Origin: Pelagibacterium sediminicola
GTDB taxonomy: Bacteria; Pseudomonadota; Alphaproteobacteria; Rhizobiales; Devosiaceae
NCBI RefSeq assembly: GCF_003390885.1
Contig: NZ_QMEL01000006.1
Coordinates: 122,281-186,280, forward strand
Direction of reading: 5' to 3'
Length of the DNA: 64,000 nt
Under the pieces are notes generated by a model. That model searched no databases and was not told the origin of the DNA. It saw only the letters and a list, made by a program, of their open reading frames with translations. Both the position numbers and the translations under genes were made by a program. Shown one piece after another: positions 9,664 to 18,150 of this stretch (position 1 is the stretch's first letter; each line of letters begins with the position of its first letter).

Positions 9664-9719
9664 TTGACGCCGGCGTTAAGGCGCTTTAGGAAACCTGACT
9701 GTCGTGGTTAGGTTTTCCT
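9664..9719 (+). promoter_or_regulatory. Inverted repeat and possible promoter before the siderophore importer
   Basis: AGGAAACCT (9688-9696) pairs with AGGTTTTCCT (9710-9719) with one bulged base. TTGACG at 9664-9669 could be a -35 with TAGGAA (9687-9692) as a weak -10, so the hairpin would overlap the start of transcription. It could equally be the merR terminator. No clear Fur, Irr or RirA site was recognised. Confidence 0.35.
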
Positions 9720-9759
9720 GATTGCGGCATTTTCCCATTCTGGATGATTGGATATTTCC

Positions 9760-10692
9760 GTGAACATCACCAATTCCTTCCACTTGCCCGCACTTTTGTC
9801 CGCCGCCGCCGTGTCGCTCGCCCTCACCGCTGGAGCCATGGCGCAGGACGTCACCATCACGCACCCGCAAGGCGAAACAACGATCAACGGCGTGCCCGAA
9901 AAGGTATTTGTCATCGACTGGGCCGCGTTCGACAACCTGACCGCGCTGGGCGTCGAGGTTGCCGGAGCGCCTGGCTCCAATGCGCCTGGTTATCTCGCCG
10001 GCAGCATTCCCTCCGGTCTTGTCAATGTCGGCTCGCTCTTCGAGCCCGATTTCGAGGCTATCGCTGCCGAGCAGCCTGATCTGGTCATCGTTGCGGGCCG
10101 CTCTGCCGCGACCTATCCGACCGTTTCGGAAATCGCCCCGACCATCGACATGTCGGTAAGCAATGTTGAGGGCATCGTGGATGGCGTAAAGGGTAATCTC
10201 GAGACGCTGGGCGAAATTTTCAGCGTCGAGGCCAAAGCCGATAAACTGATCGCCGCACTTGACGCCAAGGTTGCCGAAGCGCGCGATCTGGCCGCCGATG
10301 AGGGCACCGGCCTCGTCATCGTGACGAACGCCGGCAATCTGGGGATCTACGGCCCCGATTCCCGTGTCGCCTGGGTTTATAACGAGCTCGGTATCCCCTC
10401 CGTCTTCGACGAGGTAGACGACCGCGACCATGGCGGCGATGCCATTTCGTTCGAATACCTGCTCGAGAATAACCCCGACTGGCTGTTCGTCGTCGATCGC
10501 GACGCGGGTGTCGGCAATGAAGGCGCGGCGCGTCAGCTTCTCGACAACGAATTGATCCATCAGACAACCTTCTGGCAGAACGACCAGATCATCTATCTCG
10601 ACCCGCAGGCCGCCTATATCACCATGCACGGCTATTCGGGCCTGATGCTGATGCTCGATCAGATCATCGAGGGCTTTGGTTCCGCGCAGTAA
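9760..10692 (+). CDS. Siderophore/iron ABC transporter, periplasmic binding protein
   Basis: 310 aa from GTG 9760 (a TTG at 9748 is also in frame). Signal peptide: hydrophobic stretch ending AGAMAQD, cleavage after about residue 26, with no lipobox. The rest is a type III (helical-backbone) binding protein: VFVIDWAAFDNLTALGV, EQPDLVIVAGRSA, LLENNPDWLFVVDRD and the terminal helix region, as in FatB/CeuE/VctP proteins. It binds a ferric siderophore or haem-like ligand. Encoded first in a four-gene import unit. Confidence 0.88.
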   Translation: MNITNSFHLPALLSAAAVSLALTAGAMAQDVTITHPQGETTINGVPEKVFVIDWAAFDNLTALGVEVAGAPGSNAPGYLAGSIPSGLVNVGSLFEPDFEAIAAEQPDLVIVAGRSAATYPTVSEIAPTIDMSVSNVEGIVDGVKGNLETLGEIFSVEAKADKLIAALDAKVAEARDLAADEGTGLVIVTNAGNLGIYGPDSRVAWVYNELGIPSVFDEVDDRDHGGDAISFEYLLENNPDWLFVVDRDAGVGNEGAARQLLDNELIHQTTFWQNDQIIYLDPQAAYITMHGYSGLMLMLDQIIEGFGSAQ

Positions 10693-10709
10693 AACTGTAT
10701 ATCTGCTGC

Positions 10710-10742
10710 CGGCCCGGCGGTTTTCCGCCGGGCCGCTCTTTT
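10710..10742 (+). terminator. Intergenic terminator/attenuator inside the importer operon
   Basis: Perfect 11-bp stem (10710-10720 with 10725-10735), TTTT loop, followed by CTCTTTTA. It lies between the binding-protein stop and the permease start, which follows immediately. It should lower permease expression relative to the binding protein or stabilise the upstream mRNA 3' end. Confidence 0.75.
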
Positions 10743-11729
10743 ATGTTCAGTACGGGTAGTGACGGGTTGCGATTTCTTGGCGTCGGCATAGCGGTGACAA
10801 TCGTCCTCGCCATCATCAGCCTGTTCATCGGGGTCAGCGACGTATCCCTGTCGGCGATTTTCGCCCCCGATCCCGCGGAGAGGGCCACGCAGGTCCTGCT
10901 CATCAGCCGCATTCCCCGCACGCTCGCGATTATCCTGGCGGGCTCATCGCTGGCCATCGCCGGGCTGCTCATGCAGATGATCGTGCGCAACAGGTTCGTC
11001 GAGCCTTCGACAGCGGGCACCACGGAATCCGCAACTCTGGGTTTTCTCGTCGTGACGCTCCTGGCGCCAGGCTTGCCGCTGATGGTCAAGATGCTGGTCT
11101 CGGCGGCCTTTGCGCTTGGCGGTACGGCGCTCTTTATCCGTCTTTTGAGATTCGTGCCGGTGCGCGACGTGATGCTGGTGCCACTAGTGGGCATCATGCT
11201 CGGCAGCGTCATCGGGGCGATAACGACGTTCTTCGGCTACCGGTTCAACCTGCTCCCCTCGCTTCTGGCCTGGAACATGGGGGATTTCTCGGGCGTCTTG
11301 CGCGGGCGCTACGAATTGCTGTGGTTCGGGCTCGCCGGCACCGTCATGGCCTATGTCGCCGCCGACCGGTTCACGGTTGCGGGCATGGGGCAGGATTTCA
11401 CCACCAATCTGGGCCTTGACTACAAGCTGGTGATGAGGCTGGGGCTGGTTATCGTTTCCGTGGTTGCGGCGGTCTGCCTCGTATCCGTCGGCTCCATTCC
11501 GTTCCTCGGATTGATCGTACCTAATGTCGTGAGTCTGATGATCGGCGACAACATGCGCAGGACCGTGCCATGGGTCGCGGTTCTGGGGGCCGGTTTCGTC
11601 CTTGCGTGCGACATTCTGGGACGTGTCATCCGTTACCCTTACGAAATTCCGATCAGCGTGGTTGTCGGCGTCATCGGCAGTTTCCTGTTCCTGTATCTGC
11701 TCCTGAGGAAACGCCAGAATGGAGCTTAA
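10743..11729 (+). CDS. Siderophore ABC transporter permease (FecCD family), subunit 1
   Basis: 328 aa, about 9-10 membrane spans. FecCD signatures: RIPRTLAIILAGSSLAIAGLLMQMIVRNRFVEPSTAGTTE and the C-terminal SVGSIPFLGLIVPNVVSLM coupling region (GLIVPN). It forms the inner-membrane channel with the next gene. It begins at the foot of the terminator hairpin with no clear ribosome site. Overlaps the second permease by 11 bases. Confidence 0.92.
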   Translation: MFSTGSDGLRFLGVGIAVTIVLAIISLFIGVSDVSLSAIFAPDPAERATQVLLISRIPRTLAIILAGSSLAIAGLLMQMIVRNRFVEPSTAGTTESATLGFLVVTLLAPGLPLMVKMLVSAAFALGGTALFIRLLRFVPVRDVMLVPLVGIMLGSVIGAITTFFGYRFNLLPSLLAWNMGDFSGVLRGRYELLWFGLAGTVMAYVAADRFTVAGMGQDFTTNLGLDYKLVMRLGLVIVSVVAAVCLVSVGSIPFLGLIVPNVVSLMIGDNMRRTVPWVAVLGAGFVLACDILGRVIRYPYEIPISVVVGVIGSFLFLYLLLRKRQNGA

Positions 11730-12687
11730 AATCCGCTGGAGCCGACCGGCCATCGTCCTCGTCATTCTCGTCGTTCTGGCGCTGGTCTCCATCGTCTGCT
11801 TCATGACGCTGGGCTCGCGCGGCAACTGGAGTTTCGTCATTCCCTTTCGGGGCCGCAAGCTGCTCGGCCTGCTGCTTGTCGCCTATTCCATCGCCATATC
11901 GACGGTACTGTTCCAGACCGTCACCAACAACCGCATCCTTACGCCTTCCATCATGGGGTTCGATGCGCTCTACGTGCTGGTCCAGACGTCAATCGTTTTC
12001 TTTTTCGGGCCGATGATGCTCACGCTCATCGATCCGCACTTCCAGTTCGGCATGGAACTGGTGTTGATGATCGGATTCTCGTGGATCTTGTTCTACTGGC
12101 TGTTCCTGGGTGAGGAGCGCAGCCTGCACCTGCTGGTGCTGGTGGGGATCGTCTTTGGCATCTTTTTCCGCTCGCTCTCCAATTTCATGCAGCGCCTGCT
12201 CGATCCCAACGCCTTCCAGGTCCTTCAGGATACGCTGTTCGCCAGCTTCTCCACCATCGACAGCACCCTGCTCGGGGTGGCCTTTGCGATTGCGGCCATC
12301 GTTACCCTTGTACTCTGGCGGATGGGGCATACATTTGACGTGTTGACGCTGGGGCGCGCGCATGCCGTCAATCTCGGGGTCAACTACAAGCGGACGGTGG
12401 TCATTATCCTCGTCATGGTTTCCGTGCTCGTTGCGGTATCCACGGCGCTGGTGGGCCCGATCACCTTCTTCGGCCTTTTGGTCGCCAGTCTCGCGCACGG
12501 GCTGGTGGGCAACAGCCGGCACCGCTACATCCTGCCCACCGCCGCGCTTCTGGCGGTGATCTGCCTTGTGGGCGGACAGACATTGTTCGAGCGCGTCTTT
12601 GCCTTCGACACGGCGCTCTCGATCATCATCGAGTTCATGGGAGGCCTTGTCTTCATCATTCTCGTCATCCGGGGAGCTGCCAGATGA
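11719..12687 (+). CDS. Siderophore ABC transporter permease (FecCD family), subunit 2
   Basis: 322 aa membrane protein. LFQTVTNNRILTPSIMGFDALYVLVQT and VGPITFFGLLVASLAHGLVG are the FecCD signatures of the second permease in VctDG/FatDC-type importers. Its partner is encoded upstream. The 4-base overlap with the ATPase gene indicates translational coupling. Confidence 0.92.
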   Translation: MELKIRWSRPAIVLVILVVLALVSIVCFMTLGSRGNWSFVIPFRGRKLLGLLLVAYSIAISTVLFQTVTNNRILTPSIMGFDALYVLVQTSIVFFFGPMMLTLIDPHFQFGMELVLMIGFSWILFYWLFLGEERSLHLLVLVGIVFGIFFRSLSNFMQRLLDPNAFQVLQDTLFASFSTIDSTLLGVAFAIAAIVTLVLWRMGHTFDVLTLGRAHAVNLGVNYKRTVVIILVMVSVLVAVSTALVGPITFFGLLVASLAHGLVGNSRHRYILPTAALLAVICLVGGQTLFERVFAFDTALSIIIEFMGGLVFIILVIRGAAR

Positions 12688-13442
12688 TCATCGCAAGCGG
12701 CATCAGAAAGTTTTACGGCGAAAACGCCGTGGTGGACGATGTCAGCATCTCCCTGCCGCGCGGCGGCATTACCTCGATCATCGGCCCCAACGGGGCAGGG
12801 AAGTCCACGCTGCTGTCCATCATCAGCCGCCTGCTCGGCATGGATGCCGGTTCGGTCGTAGTCGACAATCTCGATATATCGACCACGCCCAGCGACGTGC
12901 TGGCCCGCCGCCTTTCGATCCTGCGTCAAGACAATCACATGACCGCGCGCCTTACGGTGCATGATCTGGTGTCCTTCGGGCGCTACCCCTATTCCAAGGG
13001 CCGCCTCACCATCGAGGACAAGGACCATATCGACCGCTCGCTCGATTATCTCAACCTGACCGAACTGTCCCACCGCTTCCTCGACGAGCTTTCCGGCGGC
13101 CAGCGCCAGCGGGCGTTCGTTGCCATGGTGCTGTGTCAGGATACCGACTACGTGCTGCTCGACGAGCCGCTCAACAATCTCGACATGAAACACGCCATGG
13201 GCATGATGAAGCTCATGCAGAAGGCCGCCCGCGAACTGGGCAAGACGTTCGTGCTCGTCCTGCACGACATCAATTTCGCCTCCTGGTACTCCGACCACAT
13301 CGTCGCCATGCGCGACGGCAAAGTCGTCCGGCAGGGCTCGACCGAAGATATCATCAACCCCGAAGCCCTCAAGGCCATCTACGACATGGACATCAATGTC
13401 CACGAGATCGGCGGACAGAGGATTTCGCTGTTCTACGATTGA
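12684..13442 (+). CDS. Siderophore ABC transporter ATP-binding protein
   Basis: 252 aa. Walker A GPNGAGKST (about 34-42), ABC signature LSGGQRQRAFVAM, Walker B DYVLLDEPLNNLD, and H-loop LVLHDINFA. FecE-like. It powers the two permeases encoded upstream. Last gene of the unit; the type A repeat follows 22 bases downstream and may end transcription. Confidence 0.95.
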   Translation: MIIASGIRKFYGENAVVDDVSISLPRGGITSIIGPNGAGKSTLLSIISRLLGMDAGSVVVDNLDISTTPSDVLARRLSILRQDNHMTARLTVHDLVSFGRYPYSKGRLTIEDKDHIDRSLDYLNLTELSHRFLDELSGGQRQRAFVAMVLCQDTDYVLLDEPLNNLDMKHAMGMMKLMQKAARELGKTFVLVLHDINFASWYSDHIVAMRDGKVVRQGSTEDIINPEALKAIYDMDINVHEIGGQRISLFYD

Positions 13443-13463
13443 GAGCTAGGTCACATCGCAGCA

Positions 13464-13600
13464 CCCCTCATCCGACCTCCGCTTCGCTCCGGCCACCTTC
13501 TCCCGCAAGGGGAGAAGGGGACTCCGTGAATGTCGCAGCTTACGAGCCCCCCTCTCCCCTTGCGGGAGAGGGGTTGGGGGTGAGGGGGGCGCGATGCTTC
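13464..13600. repeat. Palindromic dispersed repeat, type A copy 2
   Basis: Same ends (CCCCTCATCCGACC ... GTGAGGGGGGCGCGATGCTTC) and same pair of inverted hairpin modules as 1547-1680; the spacer between modules differs in sequence. Located between the ABC ATPase and a convergent gene, where it could serve as a bidirectional terminator. Confidence 0.8.
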
Positions 13601-13626
13601 CCCGGGCTCCGGGTTGCCGACACAGC

Positions 13627-14604
13627 CTACAGGTCTATCGAACCGGTCCGAAGATACCGTTCCGCAAGGTCCGCTGTCCCCGCCGCATAGCTGCCATGGA
13701 TGCTGCGTGCCAGTTCGGTCTCGGCGTGGGACCCGCTCCAGGCCAACAGCGCCATACGGCGAAGCATGACCAGCGTATCGAGCATCGCTTCGTGCTCAGC
13801 CGAAAATGCGCGGTGCTGCCGGTAGCCATCGAGCCATGCGGCTTTGAGAGTGGGAACCGTATCGCTGTCCTCGAAAAACGATACCGCAGCCGCGAAATCG
13901 TACCCGAACCAGCAGAACCCGCAATCGTCGAAATCGATGATCCGGGTGATCCCGTCCTCGACCAGAAGGTTCGCCAGCCGCATGTCGGCGTGGATCAGCC
14001 CGAATCTGTCGCGCGTCCGGCTATAGGATGAAAGCCTTTCGCGCAGGGCCCGGTCGAGCCGGTCGATTTGGGCCCGCGCCGGGCCTTCGACCCCAGGCGC
14101 CGCCCGCCAATCGCCCCAGATCGCGCCGGGATCGAGAATCGCCTCGGCGGTCCACACCTGCCGCTCGAATAGGGCCGGGGGCGTCCATGTTTCCACATGG
14201 GCATGGCATTGCGCGGCCAGCGCGCCCAACTGCCTGAACACCGGCGATAGATCGTCGCTCGTCGCCGGTTCGGCTCCCGCCTCGAAATGGAACAGGACCA
14301 TGTGGCGGATATCGTTCTCTGTCTCGAATGGCGCGGTTTGAACCAGCGCGCCATCGCGGCCCGCAATGGGCCGGGGCGTGAACAGTCCTGCCTCGGCCCG
14401 CAGCGCCTGCATCCACGCCAGTTCGCTCTCGATCGAGGCGCGTGAATGGTAATGGGGCCGATGAACGCGCAGAACAGCCGGTCTTCCGTCGGGGCAGTCG
14501 ACCCGGAACGTATGATTTTCCGAGAGATTGATCAGAACCGGCTCGCCGTCCGCAAGCCCATCCCAGAGCGAAAGGGCCGTCCTCACCCCGTTCCAGTCCG
14601 CCAT
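13627..14604 (-). CDS. Aminoglycoside/choline-kinase-like phosphotransferase
   Basis: 325 aa APH fold. N-lobe ENHTFRVDCPDGRPAVLRVHRP; catalytic loop FGLIHADMRLANLLV with the Asp and Asn of the Brenner motif, and DFDD in RIIDFDDCG (metal site). It resembles the SrkA/YihE and homoserine-kinase-type branch rather than resistance enzymes. Substrate unknown. Transcribed toward the type A repeat. Confidence 0.85.
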   Translation of the reverse strand: MADWNGVRTALSLWDGLADGEPVLINLSENHTFRVDCPDGRPAVLRVHRPHYHSRASIESELAWMQALRAEAGLFTPRPIAGRDGALVQTAPFETENDIRHMVLFHFEAGAEPATSDDLSPVFRQLGALAAQCHAHVETWTPPALFERQVWTAEAILDPGAIWGDWRAAPGVEGPARAQIDRLDRALRERLSSYSRTRDRFGLIHADMRLANLLVEDGITRIIDFDDCGFCWFGYDFAAAVSFFEDSDTVPTLKAAWLDGYRQHRAFSAEHEAMLDTLVMLRRMALLAWSGSHAETELARSIHGSYAAGTADLAERYLRTGSIDL

Positions 14605-15066
14605 GCCGTATCCTGCCCTCTCTGCTCCCCGCCGGACCTCCTAGCAGAATCGTCCTGATGCGTCGTCGGCTTTTTCGCTATCTGGCATGTTGCGCTCATA
14701 TCGCGAGCAAGGATCGCTGCTCAAAAGCATATGCTCGGCCTGACACCGGGCAGGCCTGCGTGGCTCTCCTGCCGTACCGCAAAAGTAACCCGCCCGATTG
14801 TCTGTGATTTCGTCAACTTCTGAAGGGGTCCAGAGAGATTGCGCGGCAAGATCGGAGCTCTCGCGATTGGGGCGGCTTCGGTCTGGACCGGGGGAATGAA
14901 TCCCGGGGTGACAAGCGGGAATGGAGCAGGTATCGGCCAAAGCCGCCGATGTCCTCCCCGGAGGACGCCGTTCCCATCAAAACCTGAAATGATCCATCGA
15001 GCGAAAAGCCGCAACTGGAATGGTTCAGTTGCGGACGAAAGTGCTCGGGAATCTTACGAGATGGAA
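14605..15066. other. Intergenic region between host phosphotransferase and attL
   Basis: 462 bases with no credible gene on either strand; short open frames lack ribosome sites and have shadow-like composition. It should hold the phosphotransferase promoter (minus strand, near 14605-14700). Nothing else recognised. Confidence 0.5.
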
Positions 15067-15111
15067 TGGTCGGAGCGGCCGGATTTGAACCGACGACCCT
15101 TTGTCCCCCAG
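15067..15111 (-). other. attL: 3' part of a tRNA-Pro(GGG) gene
   Basis: On the minus strand this reads as the 3' half of a tRNA: anticodon loop CTGGGGG (15105-15111), stem ACAAA (15100-15104), variable loop, T stem and loop (GTCGG-TTCAAAT-CCGGC, 15078-15094), acceptor CGCTCCG (15071-15077), discriminator A and encoded CCA (15067-15069). The bases beyond the anticodon loop (15112-15116) do not complete the stem and no acceptor 5' strand follows. A G72/A73 end fits bacterial tRNA-Pro. The integrase stop codon is 11 bases away. The intact tRNA should be at the far prophage end, outside the window. Confidence 0.8.
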
Positions 15112-15121
15112 ACAGCAAGGC

Positions 15122-16279
15122 TTAGCCCCGATCTTTCTTTGCTCCTAACGCTTTACCGGCACCCTGTAAGGCGATCGTGGGGTTTTCGGTGGGACTTTCT
15201 GTTTCCTCCAGTGCAGCGCGTAGATCCTCCTCCATCGCGTGGGTGTAGATTTGCGTCGTGGTGAGGCGGGAATGCCCGAGCAGCTTTTGGACAGATAGAA
15301 GGTCTTTGGTGCGGCGGGCGACACGGCTGGCCATCGTGTGGCGCGTATCGTGAAAGTGGAAATCCTCGATGTCGGTTTTCCCGAGCGCGCGCCGGAACTG
15401 AGACTTGAGCCCGGAATCAGTGAGCGGGTATCGGCGCCCGCGTTCGACTTTCCTGTCGCCATACTTGCGCGTCCGGGCGGCTTCGTATGTGAACACGACT
15501 TCGGGGTGATGATCCTTGAGGTGCCATAACAGATCGTAGGTCTGCACGGTCATCGGTATGACCCGGCTCTTTGAGCCCTTGCCCGTTACGGTAAAGCGCC
15601 GGTTGAAGAAATCCACGTCCTTCCAGCGCATCCCGAGAATTTCCATTCTCCGGCACCCGGTCAGAATTGCAAACCTGACCGCCACGTCATAGCCACGGCT
15701 CAGCTTGCCAAGCAAAGCCCCTTCCTCGGCCTTTGACGCCTCGCGCACCCTCCCTTCGTTCTGCTTTAGCATGTGCTGCGACCAATCGATCTCGGCCACG
15801 CGCACCTTCCACACCTTCCGGGCCCGTGTCAGAACCTTGCGGATAGCCTCGGGGACGGCGGCATTGACCGCTCGTGGGCCAATCAGCGGGGCTTCATTCT
15901 TGCGCTTTGAATAGCGGCTGTCTTTCTGCTGGCGCTTCTTTGCGACCAGAAACGCGACCACGTTGTCATTGACTTCGATCAGCGGGCGGGATTTGCCGAT
16001 CTCGTTTGTAAGCCATGCGAGATATTCGAGCTCGGTCGGCGCGTTCTTGAGGTGCTGGCCGACTTCACGCCAATATCGCGTCACGGCCTGGCCCCATGTG
16101 GCCGGCGCGTCGAGCGCGCGTTCCTCACCTACCAGCGCCTCGGCTTCCTTGCGCTTCTGGGCCTCTATGCGTTCTGCCGCTCGCTTCGTAGTCGCTTCCG
16201 TTCGGCCTGAAAATCTAACACCCCCAAGCTGGAAGTCGTACGAGTAGGTTTCCGAACCCTTGCGCTTGTAGACCGACAT
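15122..16279 (-). CDS. int: Phage tyrosine integrase
   Basis: 385 aa. Catalytic residues are visible: Arg in LTGCRRMEILGMRW, His-x-x-Arg in FHDTRHTMASR, His in LLGHSRLTTTQIYTH and the Tyr nucleophile in the same segment. The N-terminal region (about 1-60) is an arm-binding type domain, then a SAM-like core-binding domain (about 80-170). It catalyses integration at the tRNA-Pro site beside its stop codon. The start is ATG 16279. The excisionase gene overlaps its 5' end by 115 bases in another frame. Confidence 0.95.
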   Translation of the reverse strand: MSVYKRKGSETYSYDFQLGGVRFSGRTEATTKRAAERIEAQKRKEAEALVGEERALDAPATWGQAVTRYWREVGQHLKNAPTELEYLAWLTNEIGKSRPLIEVNDNVVAFLVAKKRQQKDSRYSKRKNEAPLIGPRAVNAAVPEAIRKVLTRARKVWKVRVAEIDWSQHMLKQNEGRVREASKAEEGALLGKLSRGYDVAVRFAILTGCRRMEILGMRWKDVDFFNRRFTVTGKGSKSRVIPMTVQTYDLLWHLKDHHPEVVFTYEAARTRKYGDRKVERGRRYPLTDSGLKSQFRRALGKTDIEDFHFHDTRHTMASRVARRTKDLLSVQKLLGHSRLTTTQIYTHAMEEDLRAALEETESPTENPTIALQGAGKALGAKKDRG

Positions 16280-16458
16280 ATCTGGTTTTTCCGCCGCGCT
16301 TTGAACGCCTCGATGTCCGCCGGATCATAGCGGGCCGCTCGACGCTTTCCCCTCCCAATATTGATGAACGGTATTGCACCGTCATCGGTCAGATCGCGAA
16401 GCTGGCGATCCGAGATGCCAAGTTCCGCCCGGACTTGGGCTGGTGTCAAGAGCGCCAT
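16165..16458 (-). CDS. Excisionase-like helix-turn-helix protein
   Basis: 97 aa from ATG 16458, chosen because GGGGTGGTGAGA precedes it; an upstream ATG at 16479 lies inside the previous gene. The N-terminus (LTPAQVRAELGISDRQLRDLTDDGAIPFINIGRGKRRAARYDPADIEAF) is a winged-helix HTH_17 domain as in Xis/AlpA proteins. The C-terminus is basic. It extends 115 bases into int, so the two are co-expressed. Likely recombination directionality factor. Confidence 0.8.
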   Translation of the reverse strand: MALLTPAQVRAELGISDRQLRDLTDDGAIPFINIGRGKRRAARYDPADIEAFKARRKNQICRSTSARVRKPTRTTSSLGVLDFQAERKRLRSERQNA

Positions 16459-16460
16459 TC

Positions 16461-16571
16461 TCACCACCCCATTAGCCACTGAACGAGCGGCGCAAAGGCA
16501 TAGTAGATCGTGATCCCTATCGAGGCGATCCCGCAGGCGATCGAGATTGCTATGATGGCCTTGTAGGTCAT
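16461..16571 (-). CDS. 36-residue single-span membrane peptide
   Basis: Small gene with start overlapping the upstream stop by 4 bases (ATGA), ribosome site AAGGGG, and a stop 2 bases before the excisionase ATG. The peptide begins MTYKAIIAISIACGIASIG and ends VQWLMGW; residues 4-27 form one hydrophobic helix. The tight fit between neighbours argues that it is real. Function unknown. Confidence 0.65.
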   Translation of the reverse strand: MTYKAIIAISIACGIASIGITIYYAFAPLVQWLMGW

Positions 16572-16960
16572 TGGTCTGCCCCTTGGGCCTTGGCGCGGCG
16601 ATCCTCGATCATCATTGCTTCGATACCGGTTGCGCTTGCGTCATGCTGGATGGCAGCTTGCCCGGCGCGCTTGCGATCGGTCTCATTGATGCGCGGGTCG
16701 TCCTGTGCAATCTCTCGGCAAATACGGGCGTTCTTGCGGTGCCAATCGACGGCTCGCTGTTGGCCCCGCTGGTGGGCTTCGAGAAGGGCTTTCTCGTGGA
16801 AGACAAACGCTTGGCGCTGATAGGCCAATAGAGCGCCTTTCACCCTATCCTGTTCTGACAGATCGGGCCTCTTGGTGGACGCCAACCATTGATCCATAGC
16901 GCGGTCGAAACAGACGCGCTCGTCTTCTCGCATTGTGACAAGCGGAGTGTCAGACTTCAT
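16568..16960 (-). CDS. Hypothetical phage protein
   Basis: 130 aa, highly charged and helical (DRVKGALLAYQRQAFVFHEKALLEAHQRGQQRAVDWHRK cannot be shown whole but spans about 40-80). No family recognised. Coupled at both ends: it overlaps the upstream gene by 11 bases and the membrane peptide by 4. Confidence 0.7.
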   Translation of the reverse strand: MKSDTPLVTMREDERVCFDRAMDQWLASTKRPDLSEQDRVKGALLAYQRQAFVFHEKALLEAHQRGQQRAVDWHRKNARICREIAQDDPRINETDRKRAGQAAIQHDASATGIEAMMIEDRRAKAQGADQ

Positions 16961-17507
16961 TGCTCTGCCCTCCGAGGGCGGCGTCTACAGACCAGAACGC
17001 CGCGTCAATTTCTTCTGGGGTAGCCGAGGGGCTGTTGTGTCCAGCCGATAGCAATTTGGCGAGGACCTGCCTCGCGCCGTCCAGCGCCTTCACCAGTTCA
17101 GCGTTGCGGGCTTCGGCGGCTTCGTTGGCGATCTCGGCCTTTTTCATGTTGCTGATCGCCCGGACGCGAAGCGCCGCTTCTTCGTCCCTCTCTTTCCGCA
17201 ACCACTCCACCTCTTGCTGGCAGGCAGTGAGGGCGGATTGACGGACGAGGGGTTCGTGGCGCTTGGTGACTTTAATGCAAGCAACGTCGCCGCAAGGGTC
17301 TAACCACGCCACCACCTCGCCCGCTTCACTCACCCCCTCTTGTGTGTCGGTGGGGGCTGGTTCGTGAGAGGCAAGGGCGGCATGATATTTGCGTAAAGTA
17401 CGGGCGGCTTGCCATAAATCGCTCGCCTCAATGTTCTTGTCCAAGGCCCTGCTCACATACTTGGCGTAGTCTTCAAGCGTTTCTGCTAGTTTAATGGGGT
17501 CAGTCAT
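16950..17507 (-). CDS. Hypothetical phage protein with coiled coil
   Basis: 185 aa from ATG 17507, preceded by AGGGGG at 5 bases; a longer frame to 17573 runs into the upstream gene. N-terminal TDPIKLAETLEDYAKYVSRALD, a middle part with VAWLDPCGDVACIK, and a coiled coil around residues 100-150 (EEAALRVRAISNMKKAEIAN). Ead/Ea22-like architecture is possible, but this is not a firm match. Confidence 0.7.
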   Translation of the reverse strand: MTDPIKLAETLEDYAKYVSRALDKNIEASDLWQAARTLRKYHAALASHEPAPTDTQEGVSEAGEVVAWLDPCGDVACIKVTKRHEPLVRQSALTACQQEVEWLRKERDEEAALRVRAISNMKKAEIANEAAEARNAELVKALDGARQVLAKLLSAGHNSPSATPEEIDAAFWSVDAALGGQSNEV

Positions 17508-18150
17508 GATCAACCCCCTCGAAACGCCCATCCTCAAATTCTTCACGAGGGCGAACCCAGAGCGAGCCGTCATCGACGCTGCGATAGATGACGACCTCGT
17601 GCATATCGACCGACACGCCAGCTACCGGCTCATCGGTGGCCGTGTATTCTCGTTCCTCCCAATACTCGGCTTGCATCTTGCCAATGCCGAGCAAGACATA
17701 TTCGGTGCCGCGCTTCTTGTGGCGGTGCGTTGGCATCACCCCGACGGGGGCGGGGGAGAGGGCCGACATGATGCGGCGCTCGTAATCGGCTTGGGCGGCG
17801 GCTTTGGCGCTGTCCTCGTCGGCGTCCGCGCTATCGAACACCACATCGCTCTCACCGAGCGTCACAATCCATCCGGGATTGTAAGCCTTGATGGCCGCTT
17901 CATATTTAAGTCCAAGCCCACGTCCTACATGGATGTTGAAGCCACTGCGGCGCTCAACTGACCACTCCAATGCCTTCACCCTCACCGCTCCCTGCGATAG
18001 ATGGGGGAGGGCAGCTTCGAGGGCGGCGCGCATAAGCTCGCATACGTCCTCTTCCTCTAGATAATGGTTAGGGTTGAGAAAAAATCTCACCGTCGAATGG
18101 TGGGGCTTAGCGTTTAGAGCCGCCTCCACGGCTTCATCTTTGATCTTCAT
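17500..18150 (-). CDS. Phage protein with C-terminal DUF1653 domain
   Basis: 216 aa from ATG 18150 with GGAGAACAGCA upstream. The C-terminal 70 residues match the DUF1653 pattern: HRHKKRGTEYVLLGIGKMQ ... MHEVVIYRSVDDGSLWVRP then EEFEDGRF. N-terminal part is a helical domain common in phage early proteins. Biochemical role of DUF1653 is unknown. Overlaps both neighbours by a few bases. Confidence 0.75.
   Translation of the reverse strand: MKIKDEAVEAALNAKPHHSTVRFFLNPNHYLEEEDVCELMRAALEAALPHLSQGAVRVKALEWSVERRSGFNIHVGRGLGLKYEAAIKAYNPGWIVTLGESDVVFDSADADEDSAKAAAQADYERRIMSALSPAPVGVMPTHRHKKRGTEYVLLGIGKMQAEYWEEREYTATDEPVAGVSVDMHEVVIYRSVDDGSLWVRPREEFEDGRFEGVDHD

Noticed and set aside
15067..15145. Complete tRNA-Pro
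   Set aside because: The 5' side does not complete the anticodon stem or acceptor; only a 3' half is present.
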